A DNA stretch of 64,000 bases from Candidatus Baltobacteraceae bacterium (GTDB lineage Bacteria; Vulcanimicrobiota; Vulcanimicrobiia; Vulcanimicrobiales; Vulcanimicrobiaceae), in contig DASXEW010000001.1 in the NCBI GenBank assembly GCA_036489885.1, positions 558,001 through 622,000 of the forward strand, in the 5' to 3' direction. The notes under the pieces are model-generated. The model was not told where the DNA came from. It was given only the letters and a program-made list of their open reading frames with translations, and made no database searches. A program made the position numbers and the translations under genes. Every line of letters begins with the position of its first letter. The stretch's first letter is position 1. Positions 17,156-25,893 of this stretch are shown here, in pieces.

Positions 17156-17604
17156 TGTTGTACCTGATCGTCAAGTTCATCCATGTGTTGCTGGCGATCG
17201 TCGCGCTCGGAACGAACGCGACCTACGCAGTCTGGCTCGCACGCCTAAAAACGAATCCTGAATCGGCAGAGACGATTCTGCGAGGCATCAAGATCCTTGA
17301 CGACCGTCTCGCGAATCCGGCCTACGGTTTGTTGCTCGTAACCGGATTGCTCGAGGTCTACCTCGGCGGCTACGGTCTGGGGACGAAGTGGATCGATATC
17401 GCGCTCGTCTTGTACGTCATCTTGGTGATCATCGCGGTCGCGTTCTACACGCCGACACTCAAGAATCAGATCGCGGCAATTGCGAGCGGCGGGATCAACA
17501 GCCCCGAAGCCGTCAAGTTAGCGTCGCGCGGCAATAGCATCGGCATGATCCTCGGCATCATCGCCGTTGTCATCGTCTTCGTGATGGTGGTCAAGCCGAG
17601 CTAA
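17155..17604 (+). CDS. DUF2269-family integral membrane protein
   Basis: A 149-residue protein with four predicted helices (LIVKFIHVLLAIVALGTNATYAVWL, YGLLLVTGLLEVYLGGYGL, DIALVLYVILVIIAVAFY, IGMILGIIAVVIVFVMVV). The N-terminal helix with its His matches DUF2269. ATG 17155 overlaps the last base of the dehydrogenase stop. The function is unknown. Its last 87 bases are overlapped, in the opposite direction, by the zincin-like gene. Confidence 0.82.
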   Translation: MLYLIVKFIHVLLAIVALGTNATYAVWLARLKTNPESAETILRGIKILDDRLANPAYGLLLVTGLLEVYLGGYGLGTKWIDIALVLYVILVIIAVAFYTPTLKNQIAAIASGGINSPEAVKLASRGNSIGMILGIIAVVIVFVMVVKPS

Positions 17605-18159
17605 CTCGCTACGGAATAAGCGGGCGACGATCTTCGCCATTTCCGGATCGACCATGCGCAGCCGCGCGCGAGTCGCTTCCGGCCACGGCGAGACCGGGTC
17701 GTTTGCGCCGATGTGGGCGCGGATCGCCTCGGCGAAATATTCGTCGATCCCGGAGGCCGCGTATGGCGTAACAAACGCCTTTGCGCGCGAGTAGGCCCGG
17801 CGTATAGCGGGATCGACCGCGGAGCGGTACGTTCCGCCCCCGAGCGCGCAGTCGAGAGCATGTCCAAACTCGTGCGCGACCGTCATCGCACCGAGCGCGC
17901 GCAGATAGACGCGGCGTTCTTCCACGACGAACAATCCCGCCGGTGGAGCGGGCCACGAATCGACGTCGATTCCAAGCCGTCGCAACGCGGGCGAAAGATC
18001 TCGATAGCGTTCGCCCTCGGCAAGGACGTGTACGCGAATGTTCGCGGTCGTTGCAAACTGCAATGCGCCGGAACCGAATCGTCGCAAGGTTTTGATCACT
18101 GCGCGGCGGCAGGCCGCGTCGGGCGCAGCAACGAGCTCGCGCACGAGCGTATCTGACAC
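17518..18159 (-). CDS. Zincin-type metallopeptidase-like protein
   Basis: A 213-residue protein with VAHEFGHALDCAL (HExxH near residue 98) and downstream DEYFAEAIRAHI, a plausible third zinc ligand Glu. This arrangement resembles anthrax lethal-factor-like (ATLF) gluzincins that are chaperone-sized and non-secreted. There is no signal peptide. The C-terminal tail (HHHEDDDNGDD) is encoded antisense to the 3' end of the DUF2269 gene, so it may be a read-through extension. Start GTG at 18159; no strong ribosome-binding site. The substrate is unknown. Confidence 0.7.
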   Translation of the reverse strand: MSDTLVRELVAAPDAACRRAVIKTLRRFGSGALQFATTANIRVHVLAEGERYRDLSPALRRLGIDVDSWPAPPAGLFVVEERRVYLRALGAMTVAHEFGHALDCALGGGTYRSAVDPAIRRAYSRAKAFVTPYAASGIDEYFAEAIRAHIGANDPVSPWPEATRARLRMVDPEMAKIVARLFRSELARLDHHHEDDDNGDDAEDHADAIAARR

Positions 18160-18213
18160 CGCGAGACGATACCGCCGAAGGGTGGCCGCGAAGTTGCCAG
18201 AAAGTCAGCGTTT

Positions 18214-18450
18214 ATGTCCGAGATCGGTCCGATCGACCTGATGAACGCCGTCGACAAGCAAGAGGCATCGCTTTCGCGCACGGCGTCAGACTCGATCGCG
18301 TCGCTCGCCGAAGGCGACGATGCTGACGCTGCCGATGAGATTCAGCAGTTCAATCTCGGTGACGTCGCCCGCAAAGCCGGCCTACAGGCGCTGGCGAAGC
18401 TCGACGATCAAGCCGGCGACGCGCTTGGGATACTCGATACAGAGGCCTAA
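18214..18450 (+). CDS. Small acidic hypothetical protein
   Basis: A 78-residue, soluble, acidic protein (DDADAADEIQQ) without recognisable domains. The ATG at 18214 lies 54 bases from the divergent zincin-like gene. Its stop overlaps the end of the diguanylate cyclase gene by four bases. Codon use resembles that of its neighbours, which supports a real gene, but no clear Shine-Dalgarno sequence is seen. Confidence 0.5.
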   Translation: MSEIGPIDLMNAVDKQEASLSRTASDSIASLAEGDDADAADEIQQFNLGDVARKAGLQALAKLDDQAGDALGILDTEA

Positions 18451-19721
18451 GCGGTCGCGGAGAAGTCCGGGACCTCGCTGACGACCTTGTTGCGTCCCAT
18501 TTCCTTGCCTTCATAGAGTCTGCGATCCGCGGCAAGAAGCAGCTCATCGGGCGTATAGCCGTCATCGCGCAGCATCGCAACGCCGATCGTGATCGTAACG
18601 CCCACGTTCTCTGCGACATTTTGCCGGGCACGCTCGGCAAGCTGTGTCGCCGCTTCGAAGTCCGTGTTGGGTAGGACGACGACAAACTCTTCACCACCGT
18701 AACGGCAGACATAGTCGGCGGAGCGGAATGTCATGGTCAGCGAGCTGCCGACGTCGTGCAGAACCCGGTCGCCGACGGCATGTCCTCGCGTATCGTTGAC
18801 GCGCTTGAAAAAGTCGATGTCCGCCATGAGAATCGAGAGCGTCCGCCCCGAACGCAGCGAGATCGACGCGGCCGAGTCCAAGATCTCATCGAGGAACCCG
18901 CGGTTGTAGAGCCCGGTGAGCGCGTCTTTATTCGTGTGCGCCAGAAGTACGTCAAATCGCTGACGATACGTGAGGACGCGAATTGTGTCCGTGATCGGAG
19001 CCTCGCCCGCACCGCTTGTCGTCTGCATCGCAAACCAGCGCAGATATATCGTGAGCGCCGCGGAGTAGATCACTCCAATGACGAGTTTGCCGATGATCTC
19101 GCTCTTGAGGATTGCCGTATACTCAGGCCGTTCGAATGCGATCCCCGTGACAAAGAGTAAGGTGTCGAACGCCAGCGTGATGCCGACCGCAACGTAGATG
19201 CGCAGAAAGAGAACCGAGATGAAGCGGCTCAGAACCTCGTAGGCGACGATGATCATCAGCGTGTCCGCGAACATTGCTAACAGGCTGACGGTCAGGATGC
19301 GCGGCTGCGTGACGAAGAGCCCGCTCGGCAGGTGGTACGGATTGATCGCTCCCGGCAATTGCAAGTGCACGGCGGTCAAATAGCCGACGACCGCGAGAAA
19401 GAGGTTCGTGGCGAGCAGCCCGGAGATCAGACGTCGCGCTTCCAGCGCGTCCTCGACGATGTAGATCGCGAGAACAACGAACAGCAGCGCAGGGAAGTAC
19501 GCGACGGAACCGGGTGAAACGACAATCGACGGCGCGACCTGAATGTAGACCGTTCCCGCCAAAAAGGATGCGAGATAGTAGATCACACCGGTCATCGCAT
19601 AAAGCGGTGCGAGACCTAGCCACGGACGTACACGGAAACATACGACGAAGAGCACTGATACGAACAGTGCCTCGCCGAGTATGAGCAGGATTTGGACTCC
19701 ATGAAACGACCCAGGGCCCAT
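18447..19721 (-). CDS. Membrane-bound diguanylate cyclase (GGDEF)
   Basis: A 424-residue protein from ATG 19721, chosen because membrane helices begin at once; the longer open frame upstream reads as polar, low-quality sequence. The N-terminal half has six to eight helices, a MASE-like sensor of unassigned type. The GGDEF domain starts near DALTGLYNRGFLDEIL and has the active site RYGGEEF. The inhibitory I-site RSAD lies five residues before it, so product feedback is likely. It synthesises cyclic di-GMP. It is monocistronic and convergent with the small acidic protein gene. Confidence 0.92.
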   Translation of the reverse strand: MGPGSFHGVQILLILGEALFVSVLFVVCFRVRPWLGLAPLYAMTGVIYYLASFLAGTVYIQVAPSIVVSPGSVAYFPALLFVVLAIYIVEDALEARRLISGLLATNLFLAVVGYLTAVHLQLPGAINPYHLPSGLFVTQPRILTVSLLAMFADTLMIIVAYEVLSRFISVLFLRIYVAVGITLAFDTLLFVTGIAFERPEYTAILKSEIIGKLVIGVIYSAALTIYLRWFAMQTTSGAGEAPITDTIRVLTYRQRFDVLLAHTNKDALTGLYNRGFLDEILDSAASISLRSGRTLSILMADIDFFKRVNDTRGHAVGDRVLHDVGSSLTMTFRSADYVCRYGGEEFVVVLPNTDFEAATQLAERARQNVAENVGVTITIGVAMLRDDGYTPDELLLAADRRLYEGKEMGRNKVVSEVPDFSATA

Positions 19722-19969
19722 GAAGAAGAATTTCTTCCCCGGACTCGCCTCTCCCGTGCGGTTCGACGCACAATTAGAGCTTGGGACCCCAGCCTGGGAA
19801 CGTCGAGCGGTCTTGGGACAGACCGTTTGGCAGAGTTCCACGTACCGGGACTGAGGGCTGACGAATCTGGATCGGGAGCGCGTGTGGTGATGCGAGCGTC
19901 ATTGTTTTTGTCCTTTCTTTTCCTACGGTCTATGTACGCCGCGACAGGGGGCATGTTTCGCGCGCGGCA

Positions 19970-21310
19970 GTGAAACATTCGAGCGGCCCGCACGGTAACG
20001 GGAACTCCATAGAAGCAGAGCCGAATGACGCGGCAATGTCTGCTGAAGAACAAACGCTGCAATATTTGCAGCGCATCGACGAGCTCGATGCGAAGATCGG
20101 AGCCTTTATTTACGTCGATCGCGAGCGTGCGCTCGCGACCGCACGCAGCCTCGATCGAATGCGCGATGCCGGAACGGTGCTCGGCCCGCTTCATGGTAAG
20201 ATCGTCGCCGTCAAGGATCATCTGGCCGTAACCGGGATGCCGACGCGCGCCGGAAGCGAGATGCCGATCGACGATCTGGTCCCGCCGGAAGGTCAGTTCG
20301 TGCAGAGTTTACGCGCGGCTGGTTGTGTGATTATCGGAAAGACGCGCGCTACGGAATTCGCGCTCGGCACATATAATCTCGAACGGCGTACGCCATGGAA
20401 TCCGTGCGATCTCGACGTGCACCGGATTCCGGGTGGCTCGAGCAATGGCTCTGCATGCGCAACCGCCGCCGGTTTTTGCGATTTCGCGATCGGCACCGAC
20501 ACGGGCGGCTCCGTTCGTGAGCCCGCGGCGCTCTGCGGACTCGTCGGATATCGGCCGAGTCCCGGCGTCTGGTCGATCGACGGCGTTTTTCCGCTGTCAC
20601 CCTTGCTCGATACGATCGGACCGTTGACGCGCAGCGTCCAAGACACGGTGCAAATCTTCGAAACGCTCACGCCTATGCGTACGCCTGAAGTCCGCATCGA
20701 TCGCTTGCGGTTCGGACGGCCGTCGCGGGTATTCTTCGACGATTTGGATCCTGACGTGAAGCGTTGCTCGGACGAAGCCATGGCGCGCCTCGAACGTGCG
20801 GGCGTCCGGATCGACGTCGTCGATCTGCCAGAGCTGGATCTGGTCGATTCGGTTTTTGCGAAAATGATTACCGCCGATCTCGTCGCGACGCTGGGTCGAG
20901 AGCGCGTTGAAAAGCACCTCGACGTTTTGGACTCCGTCGTGCGCCAGCGCATCGCCGGCGGTCTCGAAATCACGGCCAGCGACTATATCACGATGGTCCG
21001 GCGTTGCGGCGTCTTGGTCGCGGCTGCGGCGGAGCGGATGCGCGGCTTCGATGCGTGGATCAGCCCGACGAGCCCGACAATCCCTTTACCTGTTGCGGAG
21101 TGCAAGACGATCGAAGCTGCGGGAGCTTGGAATCGGCGCACCCTACGCAACACTCGTCCGGGCAACGTCTTCGGGCAGTGCGGGGTCTCGTTGCCGATCG
21201 GATCGTTTGGCTCGCGACTGCCGGTTGGTTTGCAACTGCTCGCAAGCGGCGGCGACGACGCCCGTTTGCTGGCGATTGCACGCAGCGTCGAAGATACGCT
21301 GCGTCACTAA
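19970..21310 (+). CDS. Amidase-signature family hydrolase
   Basis: A 446-residue amidase. The Ser-cisSer-Lys triad is visible: Lys in KIVAVKDHLAV, Ser in IPGGSSNGSACA, and the nucleophile Ser in GTDTGGSVREPAALCGLVGY. The GTG start at 19970 keeps the N-terminal helix (AAMSAEEQTLQYLQRI) that aligns with typical amidases; ATG 20036 would remove it. No ribosome-binding site is obvious for either. It hydrolyses an amide, not necessarily the GatA substrate, as gatB and gatC are absent. The substrate is unknown. Confidence 0.87.
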   Translation: MKHSSGPHGNGNSIEAEPNDAAMSAEEQTLQYLQRIDELDAKIGAFIYVDRERALATARSLDRMRDAGTVLGPLHGKIVAVKDHLAVTGMPTRAGSEMPIDDLVPPEGQFVQSLRAAGCVIIGKTRATEFALGTYNLERRTPWNPCDLDVHRIPGGSSNGSACATAAGFCDFAIGTDTGGSVREPAALCGLVGYRPSPGVWSIDGVFPLSPLLDTIGPLTRSVQDTVQIFETLTPMRTPEVRIDRLRFGRPSRVFFDDLDPDVKRCSDEAMARLERAGVRIDVVDLPELDLVDSVFAKMITADLVATLGRERVEKHLDVLDSVVRQRIAGGLEITASDYITMVRRCGVLVAAAAERMRGFDAWISPTSPTIPLPVAECKTIEAAGAWNRRTLRNTRPGNVFGQCGVSLPIGSFGSRLPVGLQLLASGGDDARLLAIARSVEDTLRH

Positions 21311-21359
21311 TGGAGCTTGCTTGCGAGGGTGTACCCCCAAGCGTGCAAAAGGACTCCGC

Positions 21360-21680
21360 ATGAACGATCAATTCATGGACGATCCCATTGCGGAATTGAG
21401 GGATGCCGCGGAAGCAAAACAAGTGGCGGAAGCAGTCAATGCAATAACCGCCGACTTGATTCGCAACGCCGCGAAATACCCGGCGCAGGTGCGGGATCTT
21501 CCTCGGCTCGTCACGGCCATGGAGAAGTCGATCAAAAGCGAGAACTACAAAGACGCGCTCACGCGTGGTCAGCAGCTCGATAAACACTTGGAATCATTCA
21601 CGCCGGCCGACGAACCCGCACGGGAGGCGAAACTCGTCCTCCGGCACCGGCTGCTCGTTCTCGCTAAGATCATGCAGTAG
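21360..21680 (+). CDS. Hypothetical 106-residue helical protein
   Basis: The ATG at 21360 is preceded by AAAGGA at good spacing, which fixes the start. The protein is charged and probably all-helical (DPIAELRDAAEAKQVAEAVNAI and MEKSIKSENYKDALTRGQQL), with no membrane segment and no known domain. It is followed six bases later by dtd, so the two are probably co-transcribed. The function is unknown. Confidence 0.65.
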   Translation: MNDQFMDDPIAELRDAAEAKQVAEAVNAITADLIRNAAKYPAQVRDLPRLVTAMEKSIKSENYKDALTRGQQLDKHLESFTPADEPAREAKLVLRHRLLVLAKIMQ

Positions 21681-21686
21681 GGCGCG

Positions 21687-22136
21687 ATGCGTGCCGTCGT
21701 CCAACGGGTGACGCGTGCGCAGGTGCGTGTCGACGAGGACGTCGTCGGCGTGATCGACGGTGGATTGCTGGTGCTCGTCGGCGTCGGGGTCGATGATGAC
21801 GTCGAAGACGCGGTTAGCCTCGGCCGAAAAATTGCGTCGCTGCGCATCTTCCGTGACGGCGAGGGCAATATGAATCGCGACGTTGCGGAAGCCGGTGGCG
21901 CCGTGCTCGTCATTTCGCAGTTCACGCTGCACGGCGACGTGCGTAAAGGCAGGCGTCCTTCGTTCATCGCGGCGGCGCGGCCGGAACAGGCCGAGCCGCT
22001 TTACGAACGGGTCGTTGCCGAGCTGCGTCTGCAGGGGCTCACAACTGCAACCGGCCGCTTCGGTGCGACGATGGCGATCGAGCTGGTAAACGATGGTCCG
22101 GTCACGATTCTACTCGACACAAAGCGCCTTTTCTGA
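21687..22136 (+). CDS. dtd: D-aminoacyl-tRNA deacylase
   Basis: A 149-residue enzyme that removes D-amino acids (and mischarged Gly) from tRNA. It starts MRAVVQRVTRAQVRVD and has the active-site motifs SQFTLHGDVRKGRRPSF and FGATMAIELVNDGPVTI. The GP dipeptide of the second motif enforces chirality in DTD. The length is normal for the family. Confidence 0.96.
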   Translation: MRAVVQRVTRAQVRVDEDVVGVIDGGLLVLVGVGVDDDVEDAVSLGRKIASLRIFRDGEGNMNRDVAEAGGAVLVISQFTLHGDVRKGRRPSFIAAARPEQAEPLYERVVAELRLQGLTTATGRFGATMAIELVNDGPVTILLDTKRLF

Positions 22137-22137
22137 T

Positions 22138-22172
22138 GCCGGAAGGGCGGCGTCCGGCAAGGGCGAACGCCC
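22138..22172 (+). promoter_or_regulatory. Two tandem small stem-loops in the fusA-like leader
   Basis: GCCGGA (22138-22143) pairs with TCCGGC (22153-22158). It is followed directly by GGGCG/CGCCC (22161-22165 with 22168-22172). They lie between dtd and the EF-G-like gene and could be a weak terminator of dtd or leader structure. There is no T-tract. Confidence 0.35.
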
Positions 22173-22202
22173 CCGTCCCACGCGTAATTCGGAGTCTCTG
22201 CC

Positions 22203-24251
22203 ATGCCGGAACTTTCACGCCTGAGGGACGTAGCGGTCGTCGGTCCGCACCATAGCGGCAAGACGACCCTGATTGAAGCGCTGCTCGCACATTGCGGCGC
22301 GATTCCACGACGCGGATCGGTACACGATGGGACAACCATCACCGATTTCGAGCCCGAATGTATCGGGCACGCGCAATCCACGTGCGTCAGCTTCGCCTAC
22401 ACAGCCTGTGGCAACGTCGAACTCAATTTAATCGACTGCCCGGGCTTCGTTGATTTTTTTGAGGAGACGAAGCAAGCACTGCTCGCTGCCGACGCCGCGA
22501 TCGTCGTCGTCGATCCCGATCCGACGCGCATCATGCAGACGCAGTCGCTGATCGATTTCATCGAATCGCGAAAGATGCCGCATCTTTTCGTGGTCAATAA
22601 GATGGATCGCGAAGGTGCGGATTACATCGGGACGCTTGCAGCGCTGCGCGATTCGTACGGACTGCACGTCATTCCCGAGCATTTGCCGATCGGCGCAGGT
22701 CCGGAGCTGCAAGGCTACGTCGATCTCGTCGAACAGGTCGCGTATGCGTTCGATCCTGACGGTAAAGAACACCAGGTCGAGATCAACGACGGCGTGCGTG
22801 ACAACGTGTCGCGCTTCCGGCGTGAGTTGCTCGAAGCACTTGGTGATTTCGACGATACATTGCTCGAGGAGCTGCTCGAAGACAAAGAGCCTTCTAGGGA
22901 AGAGGTCATCAGAGATCTCGCCGAGGACGCGACGCACGACCTCGTCGCGCCCGTGATGGTCGCAGCTGCGCTGAACGGTACGGGAATGAATGCGCTAGTC
23001 GCTGCAATCGATCGGCTCTGCCCGGCGCCGAATACGCTTCCGCACAACGACATTGACGGTCGTGACGTCAACGTGCGCCCTGATGGACCGATCGTTTTGC
23101 AAGTCTGCAAGACAACAGTCAATCAACAAGGCAAACTTTCGGTTGCGCGCGTTTTGACCGGAACGCTCAAACCCGATTCGCCCCTCGTCGTATCGTCGCG
23201 CAGCAACGCGGCGGTCAGAATGAGTGGTCTGTATCGTCTGCAAGGCAAGAAACAGAGCCCGGTCACGGAAGCCGGGCCCGGCAGCATCGTCGGTATTGCG
23301 CGCATGGACGGCGTCGGCACCGGAGATACGCTCGTCTCACCCGGGACCGACATCGTCATGCCGACCGTTCCGCTTTCGGATCCGGTGTTTGCCGTCGCGG
23401 TGAAGCCGAAGGAAAAGCTGGACGAAGCCAAGCTTTCGCAATCGCTCGCTCGATTGATCGAAGAAGACCCCAGCCTTCGCGTCGGACGCGCGGAATTCAC
23501 AAACGAACTACAACTGCTGGGCAGCGGCGAGGTGCACGTTTCGACCGCGCTCGAACGCCTTGCACGTAAGTACAATCTGAGTCTCGACGCCAAAGAGCCG
23601 TCGATCGCCTATCGTACGACAATCATCGGCGGCACGGAAGTTCATGCGCGGTACAAACACCAAACCGGTGGCCACGGACAATTTGCCGACGTGAAAATTC
23701 GCATCGAGGCGCGTCCACGCGGCAACGGCGTGACCTTCGAGGATAAAATCGTTGGCGGCGTGGTGCCGCGCAACTTCATACCGGCCGTCGAACGAGGCGT
23801 CCGCGAAGCACTCGAGCGCGGTCCCCTGGGCGGATATCCCGTCGTTGACGTGCACGTCACGCTTTACGACGGACAATATCATGACGTTGACTCGAGCGAC
23901 CAGGCGTTCCGAACGGCCGGCTCGATGGCGATGCGCGACGGAATTCCGAAGTGCAAGCCTGTCGTGCTCGAACCGATCGTGCGCCTCGACGCGGAGGTGC
24001 CGAATGCGTACGCCTCCAACGCCCTCTCGCAGGTAACGACGAAACGCGGACAAGTTCTCGCATTCGAGCCGTCGGAAAGGACGGGCTTCCATCATATAGC
24101 CGCATTCGTTCCGCAAGCCGAGCTCTCGCACTACATCACGGAGCTGCGAACGATCTCGCAAGGCCTCGGAACATTCCGTTGGAAGCACGATCGCTTTGAG
24201 ATCGCGCCGCAAAAAGTTGCCGATCAATTGATGGCGACCGCAGCAACATAA
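22203..24251 (+). CDS. EF-G-like translation GTPase (paralogue)
   Basis: A 682-residue protein with EF-G domain order: GTPase, EF-Tu-like beta barrel, then domains III-V ending in TKRGQVLAFEPSERTGFHHIAAFVPQAEL. ATG 22203 has GGAG upstream. The G motifs deviate from canonical EF-G: P-loop GPHHSGKTTL, DCPGFVDF in place of DTPGHVDF, then NKMD. The catalytic His after DTPG is thus Phe, as in the divergent EF-G2-like subfamily. It may be a ribosome-associated GTPase rather than the main translocase. It stands apart from the rpsL-rpsG-tuf context of true fusA. Confidence 0.88.
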   Translation: MPELSRLRDVAVVGPHHSGKTTLIEALLAHCGAIPRRGSVHDGTTITDFEPECIGHAQSTCVSFAYTACGNVELNLIDCPGFVDFFEETKQALLAADAAIVVVDPDPTRIMQTQSLIDFIESRKMPHLFVVNKMDREGADYIGTLAALRDSYGLHVIPEHLPIGAGPELQGYVDLVEQVAYAFDPDGKEHQVEINDGVRDNVSRFRRELLEALGDFDDTLLEELLEDKEPSREEVIRDLAEDATHDLVAPVMVAAALNGTGMNALVAAIDRLCPAPNTLPHNDIDGRDVNVRPDGPIVLQVCKTTVNQQGKLSVARVLTGTLKPDSPLVVSSRSNAAVRMSGLYRLQGKKQSPVTEAGPGSIVGIARMDGVGTGDTLVSPGTDIVMPTVPLSDPVFAVAVKPKEKLDEAKLSQSLARLIEEDPSLRVGRAEFTNELQLLGSGEVHVSTALERLARKYNLSLDAKEPSIAYRTTIIGGTEVHARYKHQTGGHGQFADVKIRIEARPRGNGVTFEDKIVGGVVPRNFIPAVERGVREALERGPLGGYPVVDVHVTLYDGQYHDVDSSDQAFRTAGSMAMRDGIPKCKPVVLEPIVRLDAEVPNAYASNALSQVTTKRGQVLAFEPSERTGFHHIAAFVPQAELSHYITELRTISQGLGTFRWKHDRFEIAPQKVADQLMATAAT

Positions 24252-24269
24252 GGGCGAGTCTGATCCCTC

Positions 24270-24303
24270 TTTTGTCATCCTTGCTACGCGCGGGATGACA
24301 AAA
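24270..24303 (+). terminator. Hairpin terminator related to the dispersed repeat
   Basis: TTTTGTCATCC (24270-24280) pairs perfectly with GGATGACAAAA (24293-24303), a stem of 11 bp. It lies 18 bases after the EF-G-like stop. The A/T-rich base of the stem supplies a short T-run on both strands. The sequences TGTCATCC and GCTACGC tie it to the repeat family at 48301-48349. Confidence 0.65.
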
Positions 24304-24343
24304 GCGAGCAAGTAACGAAAATTGCCGCAGAGGGGGGACTGCG

Positions 24344-25588
24344 ATGCGTTTAAGACGGCGCGAATTTCTCGTTGGGTCTGCGGCGGCTGGCGCCGCGTTT
24401 GCAACCACCGGACCGGTTGCGGCAGAAGAGAATTGGATCGAGCTCCCGATGCAAAACGGGAAGCGGCCGCTGCTAAAGTACCCGCAAAAACGCGTGATGA
24501 TCGTGCAATCGAGCCGGCCGGCGATTTTGGAGACCCCGTTCGAGGTCTTCGACCAAAGCGATGTCACGCCGAACGATGCTTTTTTCGTACGTTGGCACGA
24601 GGCGGGATTTCCGACGAGCGTCGACGCGACCAGTTTTAGGCTCAATGTTCACGGAATTGTCAAGAAGCCATTGTCGCTCAGTATCTCGGATCTCCGCACG
24701 CAATTCGAGCCGGCGGAAATCGTCGCAGTCAATCAGTGCTCAGGGAATAGTCGCGGTCTCTTCAACCCGCGCGTGGCCGGTGGTGAGTGGGCGAACGGCG
24801 GGATGGGCAACGCGCGCTGGAAGGGCGTGCGACTCGTCGACATTCTGAAGAAAGCCGGTGTCGATGCCGGCGCAAAGCAAGTTTCGCTACACGGGCTCGA
24901 TCACGGCGTGCTTCCGGCAACTCCGCGCTTTCAAAAAGCCTTCGACGTTGACGTCATTACCGCCAATCCCGACATGCTGGTCGCATACGAGATGAACGGC
25001 GAGGCGCTGCCGCTGCTCAACGGTTTCCCAGTTCGCTTGGTCGTGCCCGGCTGGTTCGCGACGTATTGGGTGAAGATGCTCACGGATATTGAGGTCATCG
25101 ATCACGTCGACGGCAATTTCTGGATGGCGACGGCTTATCGCATACCCGACACGCCGAACAATTCCGTGACGCCGGATCAGACCGGTTACAAGACGATTCC
25201 CATCAACAAGATGCGGGTTCGCTCGTTCGTCACGAACGTCCAGAACGGCAACTTCATTGCCGGTCTCGAGAAGCCCGATCCGATGTACCCCTACCGCTAC
25301 AGTGCCGAAGTTCGCGGGATTGCCTTCGATGGCGGCAGCGGAATCAAGATGGTCGAGTTCTCGGATGACGGCGGGAAAACGTGGCGAGAATCAAAGCTTG
25401 GCCGCGATCTCGGAAACTACAGCTTCCGCAGATGGACGGCGCACTGGACTACACGCGCCGGTACAGGCACGCACACGCTCGCATGCCGCGCCACGGCGAA
25501 CAATGGTGAAGTCCAGACGAACGTTGCGGTCTGGAATCCGGCCGGCTATCTGAAGAACAACATCGAGACATATGAGGTGACGGTATGA
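24344..25588 (+). CDS. Molybdopterin sulfite dehydrogenase, SorA-like
   Basis: A 414-residue Tat-exported enzyme: RRREFLVG with a following hydrophobic stretch. The sulfite-oxidase Moco domain carries NQCSGNSRG (about 129-137), with the molybdenum-ligand Cys. The C-terminal dimerisation domain reads GGSGIKMVEFSDDGGKTW. It oxidises sulfite to sulfate (or a related oxyanion) in the periplasm. Its stop overlaps the ATG of a small cytochrome c gene, matching the SorAB type, in which electrons pass to a c-type haem subunit. SoxC is the alternative, but no other sox genes are present. Confidence 0.87.
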   Translation: MRLRRREFLVGSAAAGAAFATTGPVAAEENWIELPMQNGKRPLLKYPQKRVMIVQSSRPAILETPFEVFDQSDVTPNDAFFVRWHEAGFPTSVDATSFRLNVHGIVKKPLSLSISDLRTQFEPAEIVAVNQCSGNSRGLFNPRVAGGEWANGGMGNARWKGVRLVDILKKAGVDAGAKQVSLHGLDHGVLPATPRFQKAFDVDVITANPDMLVAYEMNGEALPLLNGFPVRLVVPGWFATYWVKMLTDIEVIDHVDGNFWMATAYRIPDTPNNSVTPDQTGYKTIPINKMRVRSFVTNVQNGNFIAGLEKPDPMYPYRYSAEVRGIAFDGGSGIKMVEFSDDGGKTWRESKLGRDLGNYSFRRWTAHWTTRAGTGTHTLACRATANNGEVQTNVAVWNPAGYLKNNIETYEVTV

Positions 25589-25893
25589 TGCGTACGATCG
25601 TGCTCGGCGTCGCGGTTGTCCTCGGGCTCGTAGCGGCGGGTTTTCCAAAGAGCGAATCGATCACGCTTCCACCGTCGAGCATCATGTTCAAGGCGGGGCC
25701 GAATCTCGGGATCGTGCAAGCCAATTGTCTCGTTTGTCACAACGCCGACTACGTCTATTTTCAACCGGCTTTGACCCGGGCGCAATGGACGGCTGAGGTC
25801 AATAAGATGCGCGCCGCTTACAAAGCAACGATCGCCGACGATGACGTTCCCAAGATCGTCGACTACTTGATGTCGCAGAACGGCAAGACCTGA
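25585..25893 (+). CDS. Small periplasmic cytochrome c, SorB-like
   Basis: A 102-residue protein with a cleavable signal (MRTIVLGVAVVLGLVAAGF) and one haem site CLVCH (residues 48-52). A Met near residue 78 or 96 could be the distal ligand. The ATGA overlap with the upstream molybdoenzyme gene indicates co-translation, and the protein is the expected electron acceptor. Its last 31 bases overlap the convergent ureD gene. Confidence 0.86.
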   Translation: MMRTIVLGVAVVLGLVAAGFPKSESITLPPSSIMFKAGPNLGIVQANCLVCHNADYVYFQPALTRAQWTAEVNKMRAAYKATIADDDVPKIVDYLMSQNGKT

